A model generated the notes under the pieces. It had not been told where the DNA came from. It saw nothing but the letters and a program-made list of their open reading frames with translations, and ran no database searches. Below, piece by piece: positions 1 to 6,719 of a stretch of 15,859 nt of DNA. The DNA comes from Gammaproteobacteria bacterium (lineage in GTDB: Bacteria; Pseudomonadota; Gammaproteobacteria; Pseudomonadales; Azotimanducaceae). The stretch lies in the NCBI GenBank assembly GCA_002712135.1, contig PASO01000040.1, forward strand, positions 8,515-24,373. The letters run 5' to 3'. The stretch's first letter is position 1. Each line of letters opens with the position of its first letter. The position numbers and the translations under genes are program-made.

Positions 1-452
1 GGAAAAGGGCCGATGCCGACCGCAAACAGAAACACACCCTGATAGATGGCCATGACTCGGCCGCGTCGCTCGATGCTGGTGATGTCCGCGAGTACGATTG
101 TACCCGCCGTTAGTGTTAGACCAGCGCCGGCGCCAGCAACGAATCGTGCAACCACTAGTTCATCATAAGAACTGGCATAGGCACACCAGAGATTCCCGGC
201 ACCCGAAATGAGGCCTCCAATGGCAAGTGTGCTCCGGCGGCCTAACCTGTCTGCAATCCGCCCGCTAGGGAGAGCAACAACCAAGCGCGCTAGTCCATAT
301 ACGGCAACTGTCATACCAATGGCGGTCTGACTCACTCCAAAGGATTCAGCGTAGAGCGGTAACACCGGAATGATCGCGCCAAACCCAAGCTGATTGACAG
401 CAATAAGGACGCACATCCAGATAAGGACGGTTCGCTCTTTCTTACGATTCAA
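1..452 (-). CDS. MFS transporter, N-terminal part (cut by left edge)
   Basis: Translating the minus strand gives an open frame of about 150 residues that runs off the left edge. A hydrophobic first helix (around residues 9-30) is followed by a second helix and then the MFS loop 2-3 signature GRIADRLGRR, a textbook motif A. Further Gly/Ala-rich helices follow, with an RRGRVMAIYQG segment that matches the motif of the loop after helix 4. It is therefore an inner-membrane secondary transporter of the major facilitator superfamily; the substrate is unknown. I chose the TTG at 452 because it includes the basic NRKKER stretch before helix 1, and a TGA closes the frame a short way upstream. The first ATG (at 416) would cut into helix 1. 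No clear Shine-Dalgarno precedes the TTG. It is transcribed away from the acyl-CoA operon, so it may import that operon's substrate (inference). Confidence 0.85.
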   Translation of the reverse strand, partial: MNRKKERTVLIWMCVLIAVNQLGFGAIIPVLPLYAESFGVSQTAIGMTVAVYGLARLVVALPSGRIADRLGRRSTLAIGGLISGAGNLWCAYASSYDELVVARFVAGAGAGLTLTAGTIVLADITSIERRGRVMAIYQGVFLFAVGIGPF

Positions 453-521
453 AGAGTAATTACTGCGTGTAAGTGAGTGTTTAGTGTCTCAGTCTGGAAG
501 AGCCTGGGCAATGGCCGTTCG

Positions 522-550
522 TTCAAAGGAGGATGTTGCTATTGGATAAT
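522..550 (+). promoter_or_regulatory. Candidate sigma70 promoter of the nine-gene operon
   Basis: TTCAAA (522-527) and GATAAT (545-550) are separated by exactly 17 bp, four and five matches to the -35 and -10 consensus. It lies in the divergent gap upstream of the crotonase gene and points into the operon. Transcription would start near 557, leaving a leader of about 150 nt. This is a visual match only; in AT-rich intergenic DNA such matches also arise by chance. Confidence 0.3.
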
Positions 551-578
551 AAGAGTGAATATTGTTTTTGCATCCTCC
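528..578. repeat. Long-spaced inverted repeat GGAGGATG / CATCCTCC
   Basis: GGAGGATG at 528-535 is the exact reverse complement of CATCCTCC at 571-578, with a 35-bp spacer. The two arms bracket the candidate -10 element. They could be operator half-sites for a regulator that loops or spans the promoter. Alternatively, if transcription starts further upstream, the first arm is a Shine-Dalgarno-like sequence that the CCTCC in the second arm could mask. The sequence alone does not decide between these. Confidence 0.4.
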
Positions 579-708
579 GATGAGTGGGGGCCCTCCGCAA
601 GACACGAAGGTCCTGGAATGAAAAAAGAAGATCTGGTCCGAGCTCGTGCCCTTAGCGTTCAACTTTGCTAGTATCGAGACGAAGGTAATATTGCAATTAG
701 GGGACTGG

Positions 709-1473
709 GTGACTGACAGAATTCGGGTGGAAGTGGATGGTCCTATCAAGACCATTACTTTGACACGTTCAGATAAGCGAAACGCACTGGATACGGCGAT
801 GCTGGACGCGTTAGAGGAGCAGTTCGTTGCAGAACCTGATACCGCAGATCGCCTAATTGTGTTGCGCGCGGAGGGTCCTAGCTATTGCGCTGGCGTCGAT
901 ATGAGAGAGCGCCTCGAAAAGGGTGTTCAATCAAAAGAGAGCCCCGTAGAAAGAGTATTTCGGGCTATGGAAGCCAATCCGCTTCCTATTGTCACTGCTG
1001 TTGAAGGTCCTGCTATCGCTGGTGGGTGCGAACTGGCGCTGCACTGTGAGTTCGTGATTGCCTCTCAAGAGGCCAGCTTTGGCATGTCCCTGGCGCAGCT
1101 TGGTATGGCTCCAAGCTGGTTTCTTGCAAAGAAGCTGATGGAACTGACGGGTCCGGTTGCCACGCGTGAGATTCTCCTGCTTGGAGATCCTGTGCCTGCC
1201 CAATGGATGTTTGATCGAGGGCTGATCGCGAGGCTTGCTTCAGCGGATCAGGTGGATATGGAACTGGCTAAGATTGTCGATACGCTGTCCGCTAATGCCC
1301 CGCTGTCTCTAAAGGCGATGAAGGCGTTGATTATTCGACAACTCGACTACCGTGATGATATTCACCATGAAGATGTCGATACACTATTGCAAGAAGCGCG
1401 TCAGAGCGATGACTCGAAAGAAGGCGTTCGCGCCAGGCTTGAAAAGCGCAAGGCTAACTTTACAGGAACATAG
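709..1473 (+). CDS. Crotonase/enoyl-CoA hydratase family protein lacking one catalytic Glu
   Basis: A 254-residue crotonase-fold protein, the usual length for a single-domain family member. The CoA-binding and oxyanion-hole elements are clear: AGVDM (residues 61-65) and PAIAGGCELAL (101-111). The C-terminal family tail KEGVRARLEKRKANF (237-251) is also present. Aligned by eye to rat mitochondrial enoyl-CoA hydratase, Glu144 is kept (E108 in GGCE). The position of Glu164 holds Leu128 (FGMSLAQLG where hydratases have FGxPE). Plain syn-hydration is therefore doubtful; a decarboxylase, isomerase, hydrolase or C-C lyase role is possible. I chose GTG 709 because AGGGGA at 699-704 sits at good spacing and the next residues fit the family N-terminus. 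A longer frame from GTG 646 would add 21 residues with no family match. It is the first gene of the operon. Confidence 0.88.
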   Translation: MTDRIRVEVDGPIKTITLTRSDKRNALDTAMLDALEEQFVAEPDTADRLIVLRAEGPSYCAGVDMRERLEKGVQSKESPVERVFRAMEANPLPIVTAVEGPAIAGGCELALHCEFVIASQEASFGMSLAQLGMAPSWFLAKKLMELTGPVATREILLLGDPVPAQWMFDRGLIARLASADQVDMELAKIVDTLSANAPLSLKAMKALIIRQLDYRDDIHHEDVDTLLQEARQSDDSKEGVRARLEKRKANFTGT

Positions 1474-1484
1474 GACTTCTTAGC

Positions 1485-1826
1485 ATGCCTGTTAGAATGG
1501 ATAAACCCTGGGAACCTTTGCGCGAAGTTTCCTTGGAAACCGTAGCGTCACATCTTGGCGTCTACCAGCTCGCCGATGACGCTGGTGACATTGTTTATAT
1601 TGGTGTCGCTGATGCACGAACGCTGTTTGGCCTGAGAGGGGAATTGCAAAAAGCAATTGCGGAGCCGCCTTCCGGGGCGAGTCAGTTTCGCGTTGAAATC
1701 AACATGGCCTATCGCACACGTCATGCAGAACTTCTGCAAGCTTATCTGCACGACCATGGAGAATTGCCGATAGGAAACACAGATATCGATAAACGTATGT
1801 TGGGTAGTCTTTGCCCCGCGGGCTAG
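1485..1826 (+). CDS. Small GIY-YIG-like protein of unknown role
   Basis: 113 residues. The arrangement resembles a minimal GIY-YIG fold: GVY (residues 25-27), then YIG (38-40) ten residues on, arginines at 45 and 51, a Glu (E82) in a helix-like RTRHAELLQAYL stretch, and a closing LPIGN (94-98) where family members often have a conserved Asn. GIY-YIG domains are usually nucleases (UvrC, homing endonucleases, SLX1), yet this gene lies between crotonase and acyl-CoA dehydrogenase genes. It starts 11 bp after the crotonase stop with AGGA overlapping that stop, so it is most likely co-transcribed. A second ATG 12 bp further in is an alternative start. The fold assignment rests on motifs only. The protein may be a non-nuclease that has taken another role, and I do not assign a function. 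Confidence 0.75.
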   Translation: MPVRMDKPWEPLREVSLETVASHLGVYQLADDAGDIVYIGVADARTLFGLRGELQKAIAEPPSGASQFRVEINMAYRTRHAELLQAYLHDHGELPIGNTDIDKRMLGSLCPAG

Positions 1827-1852
1827 CAGTAAGACAACGAGAGGATAGTTAG

Positions 1853-3016
1853 ATGGATATGGCCTTCACCGAAGAACAGCGCATGATCGTTGATATGGTG
1901 CGGCGCTTTGTGCGGGAAGAGATTATCCCGCTTGAAGATAATCTCGATCCGGATGCAGATGAGCTGCCCTCGGAAAAACTCTCGGAACTTGTGGAGAAGA
2001 CCAAAGAAATGGGCCTTCATGGGCTTGATACGCCGCCGGAGTTCGGTGGACCGGAAATTGATCTTGTAACTCGTTGCCTCATCGCTATTGAATGCAGTCA
2101 GCATCGTGCTGGTTTATATGCGCCTTGCTATTATGCCTTTGGTGGCGCCCGCCAGACGCAGCTGTTTGAGGCTACCGATTCGCAAAAGGAGAAGTATCTT
2201 TACCCGATGCTCCGTGGTGAAAAGAAGGTTTTCTTTGGTCTTTCCGAGCCGTCCGGTGGCAGTGATCCTGGTCGCGCAATTCAGACTAAAGCGGTACGTG
2301 ACGGGGATGAGTGGGTGCTTAATGGTACCAAGCTGTGGATCAGCGGTGCAGATCGTGCGGATTATGGATTGGTTTTCGCTCGCACTGGTGGGCCAGGGCG
2401 CAGTGGCGTTACCGCTTTCATTGTAGAGACAGGGTGGGAAGGATTCAGTGTCCGCCGAGTCGTGCATACCTTGCGTTCGGCAAAGTACGCCACTGAAATT
2501 CAGATGGAAGACCTGCGCGTCCCACATGAAAATATTCTTGGTGATGAAGGCGGTGGTTTTGCAATTGCCAATGATCGTTTATCTCGCCAACGTATCCCTT
2601 ATTCGGCGGAGTGTCTCGGGGTTGCTATTAAGGCACACGAAATGGCAACCGAGTATTCAAAGATCCGGGAAACCTTTGGTGCACCACTATCGCATCGTCA
2701 GGGTATTCAGTGGATGCTGGTTGATAATGAAATAGATATACGAGCGGCTAAACTTTTGGTATTTGATGCGGCAGCAAAAGCTGATCGGGGAGAGCCATTC
2801 AGAACCGAGTCAGCTATAGCCAAGCTCGTGTCAACCGAGAATAGTTTTCGCGTGGTTGACCGTTCCATGCAAATTCATGGCGCCCTCGGAGTGGCCAAGG
2901 ATTTACCACTTGAGCGATGGTTCAGGGAAATGCGCATTCGTCGCGTAGGAGAAGGTCCAAGCGAGGTCCAGAAACATGTTATCGCGCGGGATATTCTGAA
3001 AGAGTCGCTGCGCTAG
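1853..3016 (+). CDS. Acyl-CoA dehydrogenase (FAD)
   Basis: 387 residues, standard for the acyl-CoA dehydrogenase family. It is expected to form the trans-2 double bond of an acyl-CoA and pass electrons to ETF. The N-terminal helical domain begins FTEEQRMIVDMVRRFVREEI. The FAD/substrate signature FFGLSEPSGGSD lies at 127-138, and the LNGTKLWISGA strand follows at 156-166. The C-terminal helical domain carries RRVGEGPSEVQKHVIAR (363-379), where E367 is at the place of the MCAD catalytic base Glu376. In isovaleryl-CoA dehydrogenase that position is not Glu and the base sits on an earlier helix; here the corresponding early segment reads NDRLSRQR. This argues against a simple leucine-pathway enzyme. 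GAGGA at 1841-1845 supports the ATG. The chain length and branching of the substrate are unknown. Confidence 0.93.
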   Translation: MDMAFTEEQRMIVDMVRRFVREEIIPLEDNLDPDADELPSEKLSELVEKTKEMGLHGLDTPPEFGGPEIDLVTRCLIAIECSQHRAGLYAPCYYAFGGARQTQLFEATDSQKEKYLYPMLRGEKKVFFGLSEPSGGSDPGRAIQTKAVRDGDEWVLNGTKLWISGADRADYGLVFARTGGPGRSGVTAFIVETGWEGFSVRRVVHTLRSAKYATEIQMEDLRVPHENILGDEGGGFAIANDRLSRQRIPYSAECLGVAIKAHEMATEYSKIRETFGAPLSHRQGIQWMLVDNEIDIRAAKLLVFDAAAKADRGEPFRTESAIAKLVSTENSFRVVDRSMQIHGALGVAKDLPLERWFREMRIRRVGEGPSEVQKHVIARDILKESLR

Positions 3017-3082
3017 TATTTTCAGGTTGTTGAGTTTTAGACAACTCGGTATTCTCCGCCCCTTCTTTATTTATGTTAGGGA

Positions 3083-4051
3083 ATGCAATTGAAAGTATTG
3101 ATGACTGAGCCTCTGCAACCGGTGGGGCAGGCGTTGTTTAATGACCACAGCGAGATCGAACTAATCATTCCTGAGGATGTCACCGAAGATGCACTGATAG
3201 CGGCCGTAGATGGTGTCGAAGGAATTGCGGTCAGAAGCGCGAAATTGACACCAAAGGTTCTGGAGTCGGCAACGGAGCTCCGAGCGGTCTCGCGCCATGG
3301 TGTCGGTTACGACAATGTCCATGTGCCAACGCTCACTAGTCGCGGTATACCGATGTTGCTGGCGATTCACGCCAATGCGGTTTCAGTTGCCGAGCACACT
3401 ATGTTCTTTCTTTTGGCTCTAGCCAAACGAGGTAAGGAATACGAGGCGGCAGCGCGGACCTCAGACTTTGGGTTTCGTAGCGCGCCAATCGCGGTTGATA
3501 TTGCCAATAAAATACTAACCATTGTTGGTTTCGGAAGAATTGGTACGCGACTTGCCCGGCGCGCTCTCGCTTTCGATATGAAGGTCTTCGTCGCAGATCC
3601 TTTTGTGTCTGATGATGAGATTCGTGAAGCAGGATGTGAGCCTGTCGAAGATTTTCGGGTGCTGTTACCAGAAACCGATTTTCTGACTGTGCATACACCT
3701 CTTAACGATGAAACTCGTCATGTGGTGGGGGTAGAAGAACTGGCGCAGATGAGAAGTGACAGTTTCGTAATTAACTGTGCCCGGGGTGGCGTCGTTGACG
3801 AGCAGGCACTGGCAGACGCCCTAATTGCAGGTACGATTGCGGGTGCTGGTGTGGACGTGTTCGAGACTGAGCCACCGCCAGCAGATCATCCTCTGCTTAA
3901 GTTAGATAATGTATACCTTAGTCCGCACAGTGCAGGCGTCTCGGTCGAGGCTGCCAGACGAATGTCCTTTGAAACTGCAGACAATTTAATTAAGGCGCTG
4001 GAAGGCGAGGTGCACGTGGAAACACTGGCTAACCCAGAGATTCTTGGATAG
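3083..4051 (+). CDS. D-isomer-specific 2-hydroxyacid dehydrogenase (first copy)
   Basis: About 322 residues of the D-2-hydroxyacid dehydrogenase/phosphoglycerate dehydrogenase family, which interconverts 2-oxo acids and D-2-hydroxy acids with NAD(P). The Rossmann motif VGFGRIG lies at 148-154. The catalytic set is complete: R234 in NCARGGVVDE, E263 in DVFETEP and H282 in LSPHSAG. A C-terminal ACT domain such as long SerA forms carry is absent, so this is not regulated SerA. Start choice is open. The ATG at 3083 directly abuts the only good Shine-Dalgarno (AGGGA, 3078-3082), whereas a TTG at 3089 has an ideal 6-nt spacing and would give MKVLMTEP. It is co-directional with its neighbours and only 9 bp from the reductase gene downstream. 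It probably acts on an oxo or hydroxy acid of the same pathway (inference). Confidence 0.9.
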   Translation: MQLKVLMTEPLQPVGQALFNDHSEIELIIPEDVTEDALIAAVDGVEGIAVRSAKLTPKVLESATELRAVSRHGVGYDNVHVPTLTSRGIPMLLAIHANAVSVAEHTMFFLLALAKRGKEYEAAARTSDFGFRSAPIAVDIANKILTIVGFGRIGTRLARRALAFDMKVFVADPFVSDDEIREAGCEPVEDFRVLLPETDFLTVHTPLNDETRHVVGVEELAQMRSDSFVINCARGGVVDEQALADALIAGTIAGAGVDVFETEPPPADHPLLKLDNVYLSPHSAGVSVEAARRMSFETADNLIKALEGEVHVETLANPEILG

Positions 4052-4060
4052 GAGGATACA

Positions 4061-5050
4061 ATGACGGCGTTTAACGCTTTTTGGGTCGAGAAAACCGACG
4101 ACGGGTTTACTCATAGCATCGTCGAAAGGTCGACTGATGATCTACCGGAAGGTGAGGTTTTGATAAAAGTCGCCTATTCTTCGATAAACTATAAAGATGC
4201 GCTCTCAGCAAGGTGCTTGCCTGGCATTACCCGTAAATATCCGCACACGCCAGGTATAGATGCTGCGGGTAGCGTTGTTTCTTCGTCAAGTCCTGACTTC
4301 AAAGAGGGCGACGAAGTCATCTGTATCGGTTTCGACCTTGGCATGAATACCCCGGGAGGCTTTGGAGAATATATTCAGGTCCCTGCCGGCTGGATTACAC
4401 CACTGCCGGTTGGGCTCAAGCTGCGAGAATCCATGGTGTTGGGTACCGCTGGTTTTACGGCTGCCCTGTGTGTTGAGAAGTTGGAAAGGATGGGTGCAGC
4501 GCCTAGCGACGGACCAGTCATTGTAACTGGCGCAACCGGAGGGGTTGGTTCGGTGGCAGTAGCATTACTTGCCAGGGCGGGTTACGAAATTACTGCCAGT
4601 AGCGGTAAGGCCGGTAAGACTGAATACCTGAAATCATTGGGGGCAGCCAACGTCATAGGTAGAGATGAACTCCAGGAAGAAAGTTCGAGGCCAATGCTTG
4701 CGACAAGTTACGCTCATGGCCTCGACACGGTCGGAGGCAGTATTCTTTCCAATGTAATCAAGTCTTTGAATTATGGTGGAAGCGTTGCAATTTGTGGCCT
4801 TGTAGCATCACCGGCGTTCCAGACAACCGTACTACCGTTTATACTCCGCGGCGTTAATGTGCTAGGGATTGATTCCGTTGAACTGCCGGTTGATCAGAAA
4901 ACAGCAACCTGGAATCGACTCGCATCAGACTGGAAGCTGGATTCTCTTGATGATATGGCTCAGGAGATTCATTTAGAGGGTATTTCAGAGGCTGTTGACC
5001 AGATCTTTGCTGGACAGATTTCAGGGAGGACCTTGGTTAGTCATAATTAG
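4061..5050 (+). CDS. acuI: AcuI/YhdH-family acrylyl-CoA reductase (NADPH), MDR superfamily
   Basis: 329 residues, the typical AcuI/YhdH length. Known members reduce acryloyl-CoA to propionyl-CoA with NADPH, for example in DMSP and 3-hydroxypropionate metabolism. The GroES-like domain shows SSINYKDALSA (residues 40-50) and PHTPGIDAAG (61-70). The linker segment MVLGTAGFTAALCVEKLE and the nucleotide-binding TGATGGVGSVA (156-166) follow. The family-specific stretches LDTVGGSILSNV, YGGSVAICGL and LPFILRGVNVLGIDSV are also recognisable. The zinc-binding residues of alcohol dehydrogenases are absent, as expected. Its AGGAGG Shine-Dalgarno (4050-4055) overlaps the stop codon of the preceding gene, which suggests translational coupling. 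In this operon it may reduce another short 2-enoyl-CoA, so the acryloyl-CoA substrate is a family inference only. Confidence 0.88.
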   Translation: MTAFNAFWVEKTDDGFTHSIVERSTDDLPEGEVLIKVAYSSINYKDALSARCLPGITRKYPHTPGIDAAGSVVSSSSPDFKEGDEVICIGFDLGMNTPGGFGEYIQVPAGWITPLPVGLKLRESMVLGTAGFTAALCVEKLERMGAAPSDGPVIVTGATGGVGSVAVALLARAGYEITASSGKAGKTEYLKSLGAANVIGRDELQEESSRPMLATSYAHGLDTVGGSILSNVIKSLNYGGSVAICGLVASPAFQTTVLPFILRGVNVLGIDSVELPVDQKTATWNRLASDWKLDSLDDMAQEIHLEGISEAVDQIFAGQISGRTLVSHN

Positions 5051-5059
5051 ACGAATATT

Positions 5060-5071
5060 TAGGATATCCTA
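5060..5071. repeat. 12-bp perfect palindrome in the operon before the carboxylase genes
   Basis: TAGGATATCCTA is a perfect palindrome in the 57-bp gap between the reductase and the carboxyltransferase gene. It is followed by a smaller dyad (TCCT AGC AGGA) whose right arm doubles as the Shine-Dalgarno of the next gene. It may be an internal operator or an mRNA hairpin that modulates carboxylase expression, or it may be chance. There is no U-tract, so it is not an intrinsic terminator. Confidence 0.35.
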
Positions 5072-5107
5072 TTGCTTTGTGGGGGATAGTCCTAGCAGGA
5101 TTAAGTC

Positions 5108-6718
5108 ATGAGCATCATTAAGTCAGAGATTAACTCTCGTTCTCAGGAATTTATTGAGAACACTGAACACATGCAGGAAATTGTCGCGGACCTGCAGGTA
5201 CAGGTGGAGCGCATAAAAGGCGGGGGTGGTGAACGCTACCGAGAGCGCCACAAGTCGCGCGGTAAGCTATTGGTAAGAGAACGCATTGATGCGCTCATTG
5301 ATCCTGGTTCACCTTTTTTGGAATTTTCCCAGCTTGCGGGATACGAGATGTACGGCAAGGATGATGTGCCGGCGGGCGGGATTGTTACCGGGATTGGACG
5401 GATTGAGGGACAGGAATGTCTGATTGTTGCCAACGATGCTACGGTCAAGGGTGGCAGTTATTATCCGGTAACGGTTAAGAAACACCTCCGCGCACAGGAA
5501 ATTGCCCAAGACAATCATCTTCCCTGTGTTTATCTCGTCGATTCTGGTGGTGCGAATTTGCCAAATCAAGACGAGGTCTTTCCAGATAAAAACCACTTTG
5601 GCCGAATATTCTTCAATCAGGCCAATATGTCTTCCCAGAACATTCCGCAGATCGCGGTCGTTATGGGATCTTGTACCGCGGGCGGTGCATACGTGCCTGC
5701 CATGGCGGATGAAGCCATCATCGTTAGGAATCAGGGGACGATTTTTCTTGGAGGGCCGCCGCTCGTCAAGATGGCGACAGGTGAAGAGGTTTCTGCTGAA
5801 GATCTTGGTGGTGCCGATGTGCACTCCAGAGAATCAGGCGTTACGGACCACCACGCGAGGAATGATCATCATGCATTGGAACTCGCAAGGACGGCGGTTG
5901 GAAACCTAAACCGTATGAAGCCTATGACGGTGAATGTAAAGGACTTAGTGGAGCCGTTGTACCCAGCGAGCGACTTGCACGGTATTGTGCCGAAAAATAT
6001 TCGTAAACAATACGATGTGCGAGAAATCATCGCGCGCATCGTTGACGGATCTGAATTCGATGAATTCAAGATGCTCTACGGTACGACGCTGGTCTGCGGT
6101 TTTGCTAGGCTTTACGGCATTCCAATTGGAATTGTTGCCAACAACGGCATTTTGTTCAGTGAATCTGCACAGAAGGGTGCACACTTTATTGAGCTTTGCG
6201 GACAACGAAAGATTCCACTACTCTTTCTGCAAAACATTACGGGCTTTATGGTGGGCCAGGATGCTGAGATCGGAGGCATTGCCAAACACGGTGCAAAGAT
6301 GGTTACTGCTGTTGCTTGTGCGAAGGTGCCTAGGCTCACCTTGATCATTGGAAACTCTTACGGGGCTGGTAACTATGGTATGTGTGGCCGCGGTTATGAT
6401 CCCAACTTCTTATTCATGTGGCCCAATGCACGTATTTCGGTAATGGGAGGCGAGCAGGCAGCCGGTGTCCTCGCGCAGGTGAGACGAACTCAATTTGAGA
6501 GATCTGGGGAAGACTGGCCGGAATTAGAAGAAGAGAAATTCAAAAAGCCGATTATTGACGCCTTTGAAGCGCAGGCGCACCCATACTACGCGAGTGCGCG
6601 CCTGTGGGATGACGGTGTTATAGACCCTATTGATACCCGACGAGTATTGGGGCTTTCGCTTTCTGCTGCACTCAACAAGCCGATCGAGGATACACGATTC
6701 GGCGTATTCAGGATGTAG
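5108..6718 (+). CDS. mccB-like: Acyl-CoA carboxylase carboxyltransferase (beta) subunit, methylcrotonyl-CoA carboxylase type
   Basis: 536 residues, close to the usual size for MccB/LiuB/AtuC proteins. It transfers CO2 from carboxybiotin to an acyl-CoA. The N-half has [20 protein letters not shown] followed by [10 protein letters not shown], and the oxyanion segment [10 protein letters not shown] (residues 186-195). The C-half has NITGFMVG (376-383) where propionyl-CoA carboxylases have DVPGF, and the second CoA/biotin site [14 protein letters not shown] (415-428). Together these place it with the methylcrotonyl/geranyl-CoA carboxylases rather than the propionyl or acetyl enzymes. Methylcrotonyl and geranyl specificity cannot be separated by eye. 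AGGA at 5097-5100 sets the ATG. The alpha subunit starts one base after the stop, the normal pairing for a heteromeric carboxylase. Confidence 0.95.
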   Translation: MSIIKSEINSRSQEFIENTEHMQEIVADLQVQVERIKGGGGERYRERHKSRGKLLVRERIDALIDPGSPFLEFSQLAGYEMYGKDDVPAGGIVTGIGRIEGQECLIVANDATVKGGSYYPVTVKKHLRAQEIAQDNHLPCVYLVDSGGANLPNQDEVFPDKNHFGRIFFNQANMSSQNIPQIAVVMGSCTAGGAYVPAMADEAIIVRNQGTIFLGGPPLVKMATGEEVSAEDLGGADVHSRESGVTDHHARNDHHALELARTAVGNLNRMKPMTVNVKDLVEPLYPASDLHGIVPKNIRKQYDVREIIARIVDGSEFDEFKMLYGTTLVCGFARLYGIPIGIVANNGILFSESAQKGAHFIELCGQRKIPLLFLQNITGFMVGQDAEIGGIAKHGAKMVTAVACAKVPRLTLIIGNSYGAGNYGMCGRGYDPNFLFMWPNARISVMGGEQAAGVLAQVRRTQFERSGEDWPELEEEKFKKPIIDAFEAQAHPYYASARLWDDGVIDPIDTRRVLGLSLSAALNKPIEDTRFGVFRM

Positions 6719-6719
6719 C

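Noticed and set aside
542-583. Possible 13-codon leader peptide starting with TTG after a GGAGG box
   Set aside because: No regulatory codon run is present and the candidate promoter would place the transcript start inside it; too weak to annotate.
477-671. Open frame of 64 codons upstream of the crotonase gene
   Set aside because: The translation matches no family I recognise, overlaps the presumed promoter, and the crotonase has a better-supported start downstream.
3034-3051. GAGTT/AACTC dyad after the acyl-CoA dehydrogenase as an internal terminator
   Set aside because: The stem is only 5 bp, has low GC and is not followed by a U-tract.
6630-6719. N-terminal extension of the biotin carboxylase subunit into the beta-subunit gene
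   Set aside because: The 30 extra residues match nothing in the family, and the ATG at 6720 precedes the canonical KKILIANRGE start.
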